Assembly: GCA_019279435.1 (NCBI GenBank)
Contig: JAAALK010000289.1
Location: 83,979,023 to 84,043,022 of the forward strand
Reading direction: 5' to 3'
DNA length: 64,000 nt
Source: Zizania palustris
Taxonomy: Eukaryota; Streptophyta; Magnoliopsida; Poales; Poaceae
This document shows positions 28,885-41,431 of this stretch, piece by piece. Made by a program: the position numbers and the translations under genes. The first letter of the stretch is position 1; every line of letters begins with the position of its first letter. The notes under the pieces were generated by a model. It had not been told where the DNA came from. It saw nothing but the letters and a program-made list of their open reading frames with translations, and did no database searches.

Positions 28885-30631
28885 TGTCGGATCGGAATGG
28901 CGACTAGAGGGGGGTGAATAGGCGCCTTGACAAATTCTTGCGAATATGATGGCCTTTTCAAATCACCCAACACTCCTCTATAAGAACAAATACATTCAAA
29001 ACTAATTCAGAAACTTTTTTCTTGATCGGACTTTCAAATTCCGAACCAACCTTAGTCGAAGTTTGACTGACCGACTAACGGAGTAAATCGGACTTTGAAT
29101 CTCTGATTGTCCTTACTCGGAGTTTGATTCACCGACTATCACAGAAAAGTTCAGCGGACTTTATCTTTTGCAATCAGAATACAATGAAACTATGCAATCA
29201 ACTGGTTCATACCATGAAATTGAATTCTGTTTCAGAGATTAAACACTGCCTCAGGATGTAATAAGAATCAATAATTAATCACTCAAACACAAAGTTTGCC
29301 TCATGTAAATACAACTATCTCATTTATTGCAATGCTTGGACATCTTCAATACAGAGCACTTCTGCTCCGATATTCAAGTTCTTGAAGATGTAATTAAACT
29401 AGCAATCATCCAAAAAGATATCCAAGCACAGACACAATATATAAGAATGAGCACTGCCTGCTTGAATCTCGGTGTGAGTAACACATCACTCAAACTGAAA
29501 TTGTCTTCAACAATTTTCAGTAATCAGTGAGTCTCATATCAGAGGTAAAGCAACAGAGAATACAATCAGTTTAGGCAATGACTACAAGAACTGAACTCAG
29601 AGCAAGATTTACAGACATCTTTTACTGAAACATCAAAACCAGATTACTATGTATTGCTCAAGTCAGACATTCAAGGTACAACCCTCAATCTGATGACACA
29701 AATTGTCTAATACAAGAATCTCAGTGATGTTTTAACCTGAATACAACAGAGTAAACCAGATAAAACTCACATCATGAAATATTCAATCACAGAGAATCTC
29801 AAGAACTCAAGAACAACAACCAGCTGATTCTCAACCTAAGCTCTTTTCTTCTTGCAGCAGGTTTGGCTGTATGAACACAACAATTGACGGTGGAGCAAAC
29901 AATTTACATTGAATATTGATTCTCAGTAAATGAACCAGCAACAGAAATTTATCACTTGGCTCCTGTGCCGGATGATGAACAGCGGTAGCAGCAAAATACC
30001 GAATAGAAAGCTAACAACATTGGCGTCAGGTAGGAGTAAATAATCAACTAGAAATTGGTTTAGCAACTAGAAACAAAGCTTTGAAGAGAACCAAAGCATC
30101 TCAGTACAAGGAATCGAAAAACCGAACATGGAGAGAAGAAAGTCGTGCATAGTATTTTCTTGATTAAACTAGAACAATGCAAGTGCACCTTGTAGAAATT
30201 GTGCAAATCAGCAAAATAAAATCAACCAGAACTGATTCACGGCATCACACAAATTCTTGCTGAAAGAACCGGAAGAAACCAAACCAAAAAAGGAATTAAA
30301 TCACATGCATAGTGACTTCGACAAAAAAACCGGCACAGTACCTTGGTTCGGTGGTGTTCAGGGGCAGCACCGCTGTATCATTTCAGGGACGGTGGCAGCT
30401 TCTAGAACTCTGGCACGTGGCGCTGTTGCTCAGTCAGCAAAATGAACAGTGCGTGTAGAAACAGCCGGCGACAGCAGGGAAAAGGAAATAAAAATCTGCT
30501 GAAATTTCTTGATTAGAAGCCCAAAATGTCCACCTAAAACCCTAGACCTTAGGTCCTTTATATAGGCAAAGCTATAAAGGTATTTTCCAAAATTCCATTA
30601 GGGTTTAATTACAATGTAATTACCTAAATAC
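28885..30631 (-). repeat. Copia-C 5' LTR, 3' (R-U5 side) portion
   Basis: The LTR end on the minus strand is CCGATCCGACA. No coding potential; small frames such as 30257-30445 show no domain. 30627-30631 (AATAC) is the target site of gypsy-3; the LTR resumes at 40979. Total LTR about 2.2 kb. Confidence 0.85.
30557..30564 (-). promoter_or_regulatory. TATA box of copia-C LTR
   Basis: Reverse complement TATATAAA. Gypsy-3 inserted about 65 bp upstream, separating the box from the rest of U3. Confidence 0.65.
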
Positions 30632-31986
30632 TGTTGACACGAAAAACTGCCCTCGCACTTGGCTCAGTTCGATGATCCAAAAGTGTGTGGATACTTAGGG
30701 ACCAGCCTAAGCATAACACAACATCGATGTCGTGTTCTGACTACCCTTATCCGTGGTAAGGGGGTGGAGTCGCCAGGTAATCAGATCACAAAGAAATAAT
30801 CTAATTGCCAAAAAGACATATATTAAATAGAATAAATCAGCAAGCCCGAGCGAAACCTGACTGAATCGAAGTATATAGTGCGAAGGGTATCGCCGAACGG
30901 TACCTTCGGCGTCTGATGCAAAGGGTCCCGCCGAAGGGTGTCTTCGGCGTTCGGACTGATCTGTCCGAAGGCGCGCTCCGAACAGATCTTGATGCGAGAA
31001 TCACCTCCGAACAGTGGGGTTCGGCGCGAAGTATCTGACATGATGAACTAACTCGAACGCAATGCACTGGCGTGATTTCGTCTGACGCGGGGTACGAATG
31101 TGGCGAAGCCTGTCATGATGAAGCCTGTTGCGAATTGTGTTGGTGCATAGGACTCAGTCAAACCGACAACAGCGTGATGGTCTGGCGCAGGTAGTCGAAT
31201 CTAGGATTCTGCTAAGGGGTGTTCTGGCAGCCTCCAAAACCAGCCTCCTGGATCCGGACACCTCCAGTGAAGTGGCTCTGACCGTAGAAATCTGCAACAG
31301 AACAGATATCAAGTACTAATTCGGCCTGGGGACTGAATTCTGATAAGTGTTGCACTAGAGAGCGAAGGTAGCAATCTATTACGCAGATTAGCGGATACTT
31401 CACAGACGAAGTAACGACGCGATAGCAATCTATTACGTAGATTAACAGATACTTCACAAGCGAAGTAACAAGGATTACCACTATTACGAAGTGGCTGTTG
31501 GAGGGCTTCCAAGCAAACCCACGAAGATTGCAGAAAAGTAAAGGTAAAAGTAACGGTACGATTCAAAGCTAGGGCTTTGTGTCGATTTTTTTGGGGAGGT
31601 TAATGAACCGGCCTCACCCCTATATTTATAGGGGCTAGTCTTCTAATCTCTAAGCCTAATCTGGTAGGATTTAGCTTAATCACGTGGATGGATAAAATTA
31701 GCAAGAATCGGACTCAAACTCTATCTCCAAAACTCATCCTGAAGTAGGCCTCTAGCCATGCCCACCGAAGCCTGCTCCTCGGGCCGAAGCTTCGGTGAGC
31801 TGGGCCTCTGAAGTCCTTCGGGCCGAAGGTATCAAGCTCGTTGGAAGCTTCCAAAGCCCACAACTCAGTGGGCCTTCGGCCCTGTAGGGTTTCGGCCCAA
31901 TCCAGGACATGTGTATTTTCGGCCCAAATTACCAAAATTGATATTTGAACAATCTTAACCATTAATGCCATTTTTTTCTATCAACA
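30632..31986 (-). repeat. Gypsy-3 3' LTR (1355 bp)
   Basis: Minus strand TGTTGATAG ... GTGTCAACA. Carries the duplicated hairpin module (31397-31412 and 31451-31466) and CCGAAG-rich U3. Confidence 0.93.
31623..31630 (-). promoter_or_regulatory. TATA box, gypsy-3 3' LTR
   Basis: Reverse complement TATAAATA within CCCCTATAAATATAGGGG. Confidence 0.72.
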
Positions 31987-32004
31987 CATGCCCCCTTGCC
32001 TTTT
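31987..32004 (-). other. Polypurine tract, gypsy-3
   Basis: Reverse complement AAAAGGCAAGGGGGCATG next to the LTR. Confidence 0.85.
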
Positions 32005-32072
32005 AGTGAACTGAGTGAATTAAAATCATAACGGGCTAAGGACGATACCTCTCATATCGGCCTTTCGACATT

Positions 32073-33410
32073 TCAAGCTGTTTGCCAAACACTTGGGAAG
32101 TATTTTTTCAAGTATCTGCCATTCAAAGCTCTTCGAAATTGTTCTCCTTGCAGAGATTCTAACACATATGAATTACCTAGAGCGATTTCGGCTATTTTGA
32201 AAGGTCCTTCCCTACTAGGTGACCATTTACCAAATTTAAGGCTCGTAGTGCCTAAGGGAAAAATCGTCTTCCAAACCAAGTCACCTACTTGAAACGATTT
32301 TGGTTTAGCCTTCTTATTGTAAGATTTAGCTACTCTTCTCTTGTCCATTTCTATAGCTTCTAAAGCCTTTAGCCTCTTATCAGTCACTTCTTCTAGATTA
32401 TCGTTCAGAAGAGTCTCATAGTCATCGGCCGATAAGCCATCTTGCTTTAGAACTCTTAAAGAGCCAATATCCACTTCTACAGGTAGAACGACTTCTTGTC
32501 CATATACTAACTCATATGGACTAACTTTGGTAGCACCGTGCTTTGCAATTCTACAAGCCCACAAGGTCTCAGAAAGCACTTCATGCCATCTACTAGGGAA
32601 TTCCTCAATTTTCCTCTTAATGAGCTTAATCACAGTTTTATTACTAGACTCGGCCTAACTATTGGCCTGAGCATAATACGGTGAATAGTTTACCAACTTA
32701 ATGCCATAAAGTTCGGCGAAGTCTCTCACTTCCTTGGAAACAAATGAACTACCTTGATCCATAGTGAGAGTTTGGGGAATGCCGAATCTATGTATAATGT
32801 GCTTCAAGATAAAATGAAGTACCTCGTTGTGTGTCATATTCTTGAGAGGCACGACTCCAGTCCATTTGGTTTACTAGTCTGTCGCCATCAACACGAACCG
32901 ATGCCCTTTTGAAGAAGGAGGATGGATCTAGCCGATGAAGTCTAAACCCCAACCTCGGAACGGCCATGGCTTGATAATAGGGTTAAGCAATGAAACAGGA
33001 GCTAACTGTATGTTTACAAACTTTTGGCATGGTTCACACCCTCTATAATATCGAAAACAATCCTCAGTCATTGTCGGCCAGTAGAAACCTGCTCTTTTGA
33101 GCATCCAACTCATTTTCTAGGCCGGCTGATGAGTGCCACAAAGCCCTTCATGGACTTCTCCCGTAGCTATATGGGATCGTTCGTCATCTAAACACTTCAA
33201 AAGTACTCCATCAACAGTTCGGCGATATAGTATATCATCTAGCAACACAAATTTAACCGCTTGTCGCTGAACTCTCCGGTCAACCCTTTGACTAGGGTCT
33301 CTTAAATACTAGATGATTGGAATTCTCCAATCGCTCTTATGGGACTCCGGAGGGATTGCTAGCTCCTTCCCTAGAGTGACGTCTAAACTACTAACTTTGG
33401 AGTGCCCCCC
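32073..33410 (-). pseudogene. pol: Gypsy-3 integrase
   Basis: The zinc finger (MSWMLKRAGFYWPTM, YYRGCEPCQKF) is at 32928-33113. The core at 32655-32852 includes TMDQGSSF. TAG at 32655-32657 replaces Gln in the NGQAES motif, one codon pair before the catalytic Glu. The remainder runs 32073-32633 to GRYLKKYFPSV. A further stop lies between 32852 and 32928 (near 32875). Upstream (about 33114-33410) is the broken N-terminus. Confidence 0.88.
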
Positions 33411-33700
33411 GGGCCTTTCCCACTTCTACCGAAGTCTGACTGGATTGTCCGTGCAAAGCCAATTAGGCCAAAGCCTTCCGCCAAAGGGTTTCGGCTCCCG
33501 GAGACCCCCTTTATCCAGCGGGCTTCAGCGTAGGGGCTTCGGCGCGCAAGACCCTTCAGCAGACAAAGTGTTCCGGCCTAAATGCTCTAGCGTGCGGCAC
33601 TCTCCGGTGGCTAGAGTGGTCTGACCCGGAGGGTCCGGCAGACCTCGGGCCCACTTGAAGCTCCTGGCTTCGATAGTACGACCAAGCATCGGTATTTCCT
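33411..33700 (-). other. Variable spacer, gypsy-3
   Basis: GC-rich, CCGAAG-containing segment between second RNase H and integrase, positionally equivalent to 1315-1608. Confidence 0.5.
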
Positions 33701-33725
33701 GTACAGAAAATTTACCTCTCTTGAC

Positions 33726-35826
33726 TTAATAGCCAGACGCTTGCTGAGCCAAATCATTTGCAATAGAATTGGCTTCTCTTGACACGTGAGAAATTCTGTA
33801 GTCGCCAAAATTTGCAATTATGTCTAAACATTTATCCAAGTAACTATTTAGCAAGCCATTAAAACATTGAGCACTCTTAGCTACTTGTTGCACTACTAAC
33901 AAAGAATCACCATATACATAGACATGTTTAGCACCTATAGATTCTAGTAATTCAAGTCCTAGTAATAAGGCTTCATATTCATCTTGGTTATTAGTAGAGG
34001 GAAATTCTAAACGGACCGAGTTCTCAAAGTGTGCCCCATTAGGTGATATGAGAACCACTCCAATACCTTAGCCTTCTTGCAAGCCGAACCATCAAAATAA
34101 TGTTTCCATTGCACTACTTCAATTAGAGCAACATTATTACTCCAACTGACATCTATGTGGTTATCAACTATGAAATCAGCGACAATTTGGCCTTTCATAC
34201 CTCTTAGAGGTTCATAGGCCAAATCATAATCAATCAAAGCGTAAGCCCACTTTCCGATTGTTCCACTTAGAATCGGCTTTCGCAACATGTATTTTATAAC
34301 ATCGGTTTGGCAAGCGACAATACATGTAGTAGGGAGAAGATAGTGACGTAATTTGGTACATGCGTAGTAAAGTGAAAAACATAAGCGCTCCACAAACACG
34401 TACCTAGTCTCGGTGTCCAGCAGGCAGAAGCTTAAGAACGTGGTGATGTATTCTTTTCCTTCCTCCTCCTAGGTCAGCACGGCTCCTCTCACGCTATCTT
34501 CGGTGGTAATGTATAGCCGAAACAGAATTCTAGCTTTTTGTGCTCTTACCATGGGTGGTGACGATAAGCACTCTTAATTTTTTCAAAGGCGCTTTGCTGA
34601 CTTGCCCCCCAAGTGAACTCGGCTTTATTCTTTAACTGGAGTATGGGGACAAAGGCATCAACCTTGCCAGACAAATTTGATATAAAGCGACGCAAATAAT
34701 TCATCTTGCCTAGCAACTTCTACACATCTTTCTTGCATGTCGGCGCTGCAAAGTTTCTAATCTTCTCAAGCCTCTTAGGATCATTTTCTATACCTCTTTC
34801 ATGAATCATGAATCCTAAGAACTTGCCCACCGACACGCCAAAAGAACATTTGAGCGGCTTAATTTTTAAGCCATACTATCGCATCCTATCAAAAGCAACT
34901 TTCAAATCGGCTAAATGGTTTCCCATAGCATCCGGTTTGACTACAACATCATCTATGTAAACTTCTAACATAACTCCTAACAAGTCATGAAAGATCAAGT
35001 TCATAGCATGTTGATATGTAGCGCCAGCATTCTTTAAACCGAAAGTCATAACAACTCACTCGAATAAGCCGACAAAACTAGGGCATTGAAAGACTGTCTT
35101 GTAGATTTTCTCTTCAGCCATAAAGATTTGATTATAACCAGCATTGCAATCAAGAAAATTTAGTACCTTGTGTCCTGAAGCATCGTTGATTAGCATGTTG
35201 GCTATTGGCATTGGATACTCATCCTTCGGAGTGGCCTTGTTTAGATCCCTGAAATCAATACAAACTCGTATTTTGTCGCTCCCCTTCTTTTCTGTAGGCA
35301 CAATGTTAGTGACCCATTCAGCATACCTGCATGGCCTAATAAACTCAGCTTTGAGTAACCTCTCCACTTCTTCTTTAACTCGGTCATAGATGACCGAATT
35401 AAAGCGATGAGGAGGCTGTTTATAGGGCCTAAATCCGAATTTGATAGGAAGTCGATGCTCCACAAGCTCACGGCTTAACCCAGGCATCTCGCTATACTCC
35501 CATGCAAAACAATCGACGAACGACCGAAGCAGTTGTATTACTTCGGCCTTTTCATCAGGCTGCAAATGTTGGTTTACAAAAGTCAGCCTTAGGATGCTAC
35601 CATCGCCAATGTCAACTTCTTCTAACGGATCGGCCGACACAAAACCTTGTCCTAATTTCTCTACTTCGCTAAAGTCTTCGATGGCCTCGGCAATACCATC
35701 TTTAGTAGAACGATATTGCTCTACACGAGACTTCAGCCAATCTAGATTACCTTTGGTAGACATGACTACTAATTTAGAAATAGTTGTGTTACACCGACCG
35801 GCTTTACAGAAACTAGTATGAAACAT
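33726..35826 (-). pseudogene. pol: Gypsy-3 RT, RNase H and second RNase H
   Basis: RT starts around 35826 and stays open to 35056 (IRVCIDFRDLNKATPKDEYP; FLDCNAGYNQI). After stops and frame changes, YIDD is still readable near 34960. RNase H and the second RNase H occupy about 33726-34640 in two frames (LRHYLLPTTCIVACQTDVIK; SARLEFSSTNNQ homolog with DEYEALLLGLELLES). Several stops. Confidence 0.88.
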
Positions 35827-36169
35827 CCTCCGGACACGCTAACAAAGTCATAATCCGAAAGATCCCTTCCCGATAGACAAATCGGCCAATGCTACCTATG
35901 CTGAAGTGTCTGTGGGTATGACTTCTACCTCATCGTCGTCCCACTAAATTAGGCATTGGTGCAGAGTAGAAGGAATGCAGCAGTTGGCGTGAATCCAATC
36001 ATGTCCGAGCGGCACACTGTAGTTACCTTGCACGTCGATGATGAAGAATGTTATCGGCAATGTCTTGTTGCCTACTTCAACTCCATGGAGAGCATGCCTT
36101 TGGCCTCGGAGCTCTTGCCGTTGAAGCCGTTGAGCATCAAGTTAGTTTACGTTAAGTCCTCCTCGTCCC

Positions 36170-37030
36170 TGCCAAGTTTCTTCAATAGCGAGTAAGGCAT
36201 TAGGTTAACGGTGGCACCTCCATAAACAATCATCCTGGAGACCGGCTTCCCATCAATGAGACCCCTGACATAGAGAGGCTTTAGATGGCGAGCTGAATCC
36301 TCAGGTTTTTAAAAAATAGCATTGCGTGGGCCAAGGTTCAACTAAGCGACCTTGGCCTCATCCTGTTGTAGGGAAAACTCGGTGGGCAGCATGATAACAT
36401 TGATGTCCATTGCCTGAGGTGCGGGTCCCTCAGAGACGAGCGAGTAGTCATCATCAAGCATGTCATCGTCCTCGTCGCTCGAACTAGGAGTCGGGTTGGT
36501 TATCTCAACCGACTTGACCCTCCATACCTGTCTCATCGTTGGCTGAGGAAGGATTTCTTCAAAGATGGTGTCTCGCTCATCCTCAACCTTCTTTTCGCGC
36601 ATCTCATGTGCTCGTAGGCATTGTAGACACCTTTTCTATGATTTGGACATACCTGGAGGCACCCAAGATGGTTATGGCATGGTACCAGGTGCCACTGCCT
36701 TGTCCCTGTTGTTTTTGGCCTAAGGGGTACCACCTGGATCGGCCTCACATGTTTCATAGTCGGAGGGCCTTCACTGCAGACCCTGCCAATCGGACCGACC
36801 TTGTTTGGCCGATCGGACCAGGCTTTGGCACTGTCTTCGGCCGAGTAGGGGACTTACCACTGTCAGGCTTCGGTGAAGGGGCCTTCGAGATTGGGACTTC
36901 CTGAGACCCTATCTTGACTGTGATAGCTTCGGACTCCCTTTCCTTCACCTCTTCGCATTTATCTCCCTTGGCTTCGTCTCGTGCGAGTCGATTCGGAGGT
37001 ACTATGGACAGCCTGTGGATGATGCATCCC
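36170..37030 (-). pseudogene. pol: Gypsy-3 protease region
   Basis: Aligned to gypsy-2, the active-site segment reads SRMIVYGGATVNLM. The catalytic Asp of VDGG is Tyr (reverse codon at 36222-36224, GAT to TAT). The upstream linker with MREKKVEDERDTIFEEI lies at 36342-36602. This copy could not process its own polyprotein. Confidence 0.8.
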
Positions 37031-37254
37031 ACCGCTGTGTCTGTTTGTCCCTGCCAGTTATAATACTCCGAAGGAAAACAAGGAATAGTGTTATGTTGCG
37101 GAGGGTGCTCTGATTGGGATATGTACGGAGCCCATGGGGTCCCCGCCTAATTGTATGGCGGAGGCATTGGTGGCTCCAGCGGCTTCGCCCACTGTGAGCC
37201 GAACCCATTACCCAGAGGGGGGTTTGGCCAGGTCGATGATATTTCGGACCATAT

Positions 37255-37480
37255 CAGCGAGGGTCCTGCCAGGCCAGAGGTATGTTCGGCCATTGCGGGC
37301 CGAAGCCTCCTGCCAGAGGGCTCATCTAGTGCTGAGTTGGGTTTGACCATTGGGGTCCAAAGCCAACGTAGGGGGTGTTAGGCCACTGTGGCCCAAATTC
37401 CTCATGTGGAGGATTCAACCAATGTGGTCCGAAGCCACCATGCGGAGGCTTCGACCACTGTGTTCTGAAGCCACCCTCCG
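37255..37480 (-). repeat. 36-bp repeats (12-residue FGPQW units), gypsy-3
   Basis: Reverse complement of the region gives successive units such as GFGPHWLNPPHE, EFGPQWPNTPYV and GFGPQWSNPTQH. The position between Gag and protease matches 21014-21229. Confidence 0.78.
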
Positions 37481-37839
37481 ACCGCTTTGGTCCCTTCGGC
37501 TGACTTAGCTTTTTGGCATGGGTGCTTATTTCCTTAGCTTTTCTTTGGTGTTTGTTTAACAGCATCTGATACGTTACCGCCAACTTCTTGCGAGCCTTAG
37601 CCGAAGGAGATGTGCTAACATTTCGCTTCCATAGTCCTACTTCAGGGTTCTTAGGTACGAGTGTGCGTGTACGTAATAATGACCGGTTTCCCCTTAGTTG
37701 ACTCGGCCTGCTCTGGCCGAATCAGTACTCTTTTTTCATCGAGATCGACGGTGTTCACAGGAAATGGGTCTTTGTCCAGCTTCATCTTCGGACTGGGGTC
37801 TATCTTCAATCGTCCTTCCTCTATGGCCGATTGAACCTT

Positions 37840-39582
37840 CTAATGAAAAACATTGTAGTCATTAATATAATATGAAGGCAAATCATGCCACTTACAGTAT
37901 GGATGCTTCTTTAACTCGTCAGAAAATGGAATGACTTGGCCTTTAGGCAACCTGAGAAGCTGGTTTTTCAATAGGAAATGAAATATTCTATCACACTTAG
38001 TTATATCAAATGAGTACTTGACCTCGCTAGGCCGATTCTTGGTGGGAGATGGCCGTAACTCGGAGAAAGTAACAGGCTTACTCTTAGCATTCCAAACCCA
38101 TTCGGCCATGTACATGTCGGCTGAATCTTCTTCCTCTTCAAATTCTTCCACGTCGAAGTGTTCCATGACGTGGACTTAAGCCCTAGGCTTGTTAAACATC
38201 TTAATAAACCTTTTATCTTTGGCTCGGCCTTCCTGGACTAGAGCCTATTGCAAGTCTTGTCTATCTTCTAAAAAGTGCTGGTTGTCTAGTTTCTCTTTAA
38301 TCTGAGAATGTAACCTGCTAAAAGCCTGATCTGCCAAATCCATTTCTGAAATATTAAGACTAAAACATCGGTTTCTAGTATCTCCAATACACTTGATATA
38401 CTCAGAGACGATCTTGCTAGATTTTTTTCTGACTGATGTCAAGTGTGAAAGACTAAGTTTTGTTTCACCCGTGTAAAAGTAGTCATAGAATTTTTGTTCT
38501 AATTCAGCCCACGTTTGGATAGAGTTCGGCGGGAGCGCCGAAAACCAAGTGAAAGCGGTGCTGGATAGTGAGAGAGAAAATAGTCTATGTTTTAAAGCGT
38601 CCGACCCACTAGCTTCTCCACATTGTGCCAAAAATTGACTAACATGCTCTAGTGTGGTTTTGTTACACTCACCGTCAAACTTGGTGAATTCAGGGACTCT
38701 ATAGCCACGAGGGTAAGGTATTATATCGAAATGATCGGGGTACAGCTTCCGGTAAACCCTAGCTCGACCACTAGGCATGAAGCCGGTACACTCCCTAAGA
38801 AGTGCACGGATCTGCTCCTCAATGTCATCCTGACCTACTGCCTGCATGCGTCTCTCATGCGAAGGCACGACACGTGGTGGTATGTCAGCGTGTCAGCCAC
38901 GAGTTTCTTCCTCATGCGCTATCTGTATGACGTGTTTGGGTCTATGCGCTTGTGCATGTGGTGCGGGCAGCGTGGGTAAAGCTGGTGCCAGCATAGGTGG
39001 AGGCAGTGCATGGTAGGCGGTGCTAGTTTGGCCGTAAGAATAATGATTGGTCTCAGTAATGGATATTGAGGCCAGAGACACAATGGCTTTGCCGGTACTA
39101 CCGTCAGTTCTGCTTTAAATGTATTTTACCGGAGGTATACTAGAAATAGGAGCTACAGGCACGGCCTCAATAAAGCCGAACCTTCTAAGCATTGCCTCTA
39201 CTTGAGAGCTAACTACTGAGTCTAAATGGTTGGCTAGCGAAACTATAACGGCTTGGTCTACTGATGCGGCTATCATTTGCTCAATCTCTAAAGAAGATAG
39301 ACGAGGCGATACTGGTGTTACCTGGATCCGAGCGAGGTCAGGGGTGTTGACGTCACACTTGATGAAGCCTGCGCGTGTCTTGACGTAGCTCCCAAGCATG
39401 AGGTATTGGAGTGCCTTCATCTTTGCCTCAATCTCTGCTCGGTATTCTACGGGGATATCTTCAAGGGTAGGCGTCATGATGTTGCGGTTGTCGATATCCG
39501 CGCCTCCCATGGGATCCAACGGCGATGTAGACGTAGTAGTCATCGTAGATGCACCGACAGCCGATGTAGATATACTTGTCAT
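37840..39582 (-). pseudogene. gag: Gypsy-3 Gag
   Basis: Starts MTSISTSAVGASTM at 39582, soon after the PBS. The N-terminus runs to about 39115 (GSYVKTRAGFIKCDVNTPD), followed by a stop. The capsid part is open at 38245-38868 (RVPEFTKFDGECNKTTLEH, SEYIKCIGDTRNRC, ADQAFSRLHSQIKEKLDN), and a C-terminal piece lies at 37840-38166 (EEFEEEEDSADMY). Better preserved than gypsy-2 Gag but interrupted at least three times. Confidence 0.87.
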
Positions 39583-39595
39583 GTTGGTGTAGCCT

Positions 39596-39613
39596 TCCCT
39601 AGCAGAGTCACCA
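39596..39613 (-). other. Primer binding site of gypsy-3
   Basis: Minus strand TGGTGACTCTGCTAGGGA, seven bases from the 5' LTR. Confidence 0.7.
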
Positions 39614-39619
39614 AAAGTG

Positions 39620-40973
39620 TGGTGACACGAAAAAGTGCCCCTGCACTTGGGTCAGTTCGACGATCCAAAAGTGTGCAGATACTTAGGGATCAACCTAAGC
39701 ATAACACAATAACGACGTCGCGTTCCGACTACCCTTATCCGTGGTAAGGGGGTGGAGTCACCAGGTAATCAGATCACACATAAGTAATCTAATTAGATGA
39801 AAAGAAATATATTAAATAGAATAAATCAGCAAGCCCGAGCATAACCTGACTGAATCGAAGTATATAGTTCGAAGGGTATCGCCGAAGGGTACGTTCGGCA
39901 TTTGATGTGAAGGGTCCCACCAAAGGGTGTCTTCAGCATTCAGACTGATCTGGATGAAGGCGGGCTCTGAACAGATCTTGACACGATAATCACCTCCGAA
40001 TAGCGGGGTTCGACGCGAAGTCTCTGACACAATGAAATAACTCGAACGCAACGCACTGGCGTGACTTCGTCTGTCATGGGGTACGAACGTGGTGAAGAAT
40101 GTCGTGACGAAGCCTATTGTGAAGCGTGTTGGTGCGCAGGGCTCAGTCAAACCGACAATAGCATGACGGTCTGGCGCAGGTAGTCGAAGCTAGGATTCCG
40201 CCGAGGGGTGTTCTGGCAGCCTCCAAAACCAGCCTCCTGGCTCCGGACACCTCTGGCGAAGTGGCTCCGAGCGTAGAAACCTGCAACAGAACAGATATCA
40301 AGTACTAATTCGGCCTGGGGACCGAATTCTGCTAAGTGTTGCACTAGAGAGCGAAGGTAGCAATCTGTTACGCATATTAGCAGATACTTCACAGGTGAAG
40401 TAACAAGGCTATAGCAATCTATTACATAGATTAACAGATACTTCACAAGCAAAGTAACAAGGATTACCACTTTCCGAAGTGGCCATCAGAGGGATTCTAG
40501 GAAAACCCACAAAGATTGCAGAAAAGTAAAGGTAAAAGTAAAGGTACGGTTCAAAGATAGGGCTTTGTGTCGATTTTTGTTGGGGGGTTAATGAACCGGC
40601 CTCACCCCTATATTTATAGGGGCTAGTCTTCTAATCTCTAAGCCTAATCTGGTAGGATTCGACTTAATCATGTGTAGGAATAAAATTAGCCAGAATTGGA
40701 CCAAACTCTATCTCCATAACTCATCCTGAAGTGGGCCTTCGGATAGGCCCACCAAAGCCTGCTCCACGGATCGAAGCTTCGGCGAGGTAGGCCTCCGAAG
40801 TCCTTTGGGCCGAAGGTAGCAAGCTCGTTGGAAGCTTCCGAAGCACAGAGCTCAATGGGCCTTTGACCCTGTAGGGCTTTGGCCCAATCCAGAACATGTG
40901 TATTTTCAGCCCAAATTACCAAAATTGATATTTTGAAAATCTTAACCATTAATGCCATTTTTTGCTATCAATA
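39620..40973 (-). repeat. Gypsy-3 5' LTR (1354 bp)
   Basis: Pairs with 30632-31986. Both termini have one substitution (end GTGTCACCA instead of GTGTCAACA; start TATTGATAG instead of TGTTGATAG). Confidence 0.92.
40611..40618 (-). promoter_or_regulatory. TATA box, gypsy-3 5' LTR
   Basis: Reverse complement TATAAATA. Confidence 0.72.
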
Positions 40974-40978
40974 AATAC

Positions 40979-41431
40979 CCTTGTGTATTTTCAGAATTAA
41001 TAATTCTGAAAAATACACAAAAATCTACACCTAATTTATTACATCATTTAACCTATTCTTTGAGTATTTTTTCGTAATTAAAATTTCAGAAAAATACTAA
41101 AAGATTACACTTAATCTAGACGACTAAACAGAAAAATAAACAACTATTTACTGGAATTTAAAAATATTTTCTAATACGACGGTTTTCAGCCGAAATCGAC
41201 AAAGCCTTTCCGATCGACGACACGTGTCACCAATCCGTGAACTCGACCGCCAGCAAGTCTCTCCCGCTCTCGATCCCCTTGAGTCGCCTGATCACTTGCA
41301 CTGGCCTCCCTTTCGCTGACTTGGTCGACACACTGCCTCGATCATCCCTCCATCCATGTCTTGCTCTATCTCCACGTGTACTCTTGAAATCATCTCTAAC
41401 TTCACCAGGCCTCCTTGATCCTTTGGCATCA
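40979..41431 (-). repeat. Copia-C 5' LTR, U3 end
   Basis: Resumes after TSD AATAC (40974-40978). On the minus strand it begins TGATGCCAAAGGATCAAGG. This matches the copia-D LTR start (TGATGCTAGACGATCAAGG), and in both a purine tract precedes it. Contains AT-rich inverted repeats near 40990-41030 and the CCGAAATCGACAAAGCC block. Confidence 0.75.

Larger units (their letters stand above)
30632..40973 (-). mobile_element. Gypsy-3: full-length Ty3/gypsy (Tat lineage) element, 10.3 kb
   Basis: Both LTRs (1355 and 1354 bp), PBS, gag, protease, RT, RNase H, second RNase H, integrase and PPT are present in order on the minus strand. TSD AATAC at 30627-30631 and 40974-40978. The LTRs differ by roughly 10% over the first 240 bases by eye, so it is older than copia-B. 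All frames are broken and the protease catalytic Asp is lost. Confidence 0.95.
27951..41431 (-). mobile_element. Copia-C: Ty1/copia element, 5' LTR and gag part only
   Basis: Minus-strand element interrupted twice. Its gag is cut at the zinc knuckle by gypsy-2, so the rest of gag and pol should lie left of the window. Its 5' LTR is split by gypsy-3. Pieces here are gag 27956-28821, PBS 28871-28882, and LTR 28885-30631 plus 40979-41431. The LTR start (GTGAATAGGCGCC block, TGTCGGATCGG) and Gag are related to copia-B but clearly a different family. Confidence 0.85.

Noticed and set aside
30257..30445. Possible small host gene inside the copia-C LTR
   Set aside because: No domain, no support from the paralogous LTR, and the position is within a defined LTR.
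40990..41035. AT-rich inverted repeat (TTCAGAATTAATAATTCTGAA type) as a MITE
   Set aside because: It lies inside the copia-C U3 without its own TSD or a second boundary.
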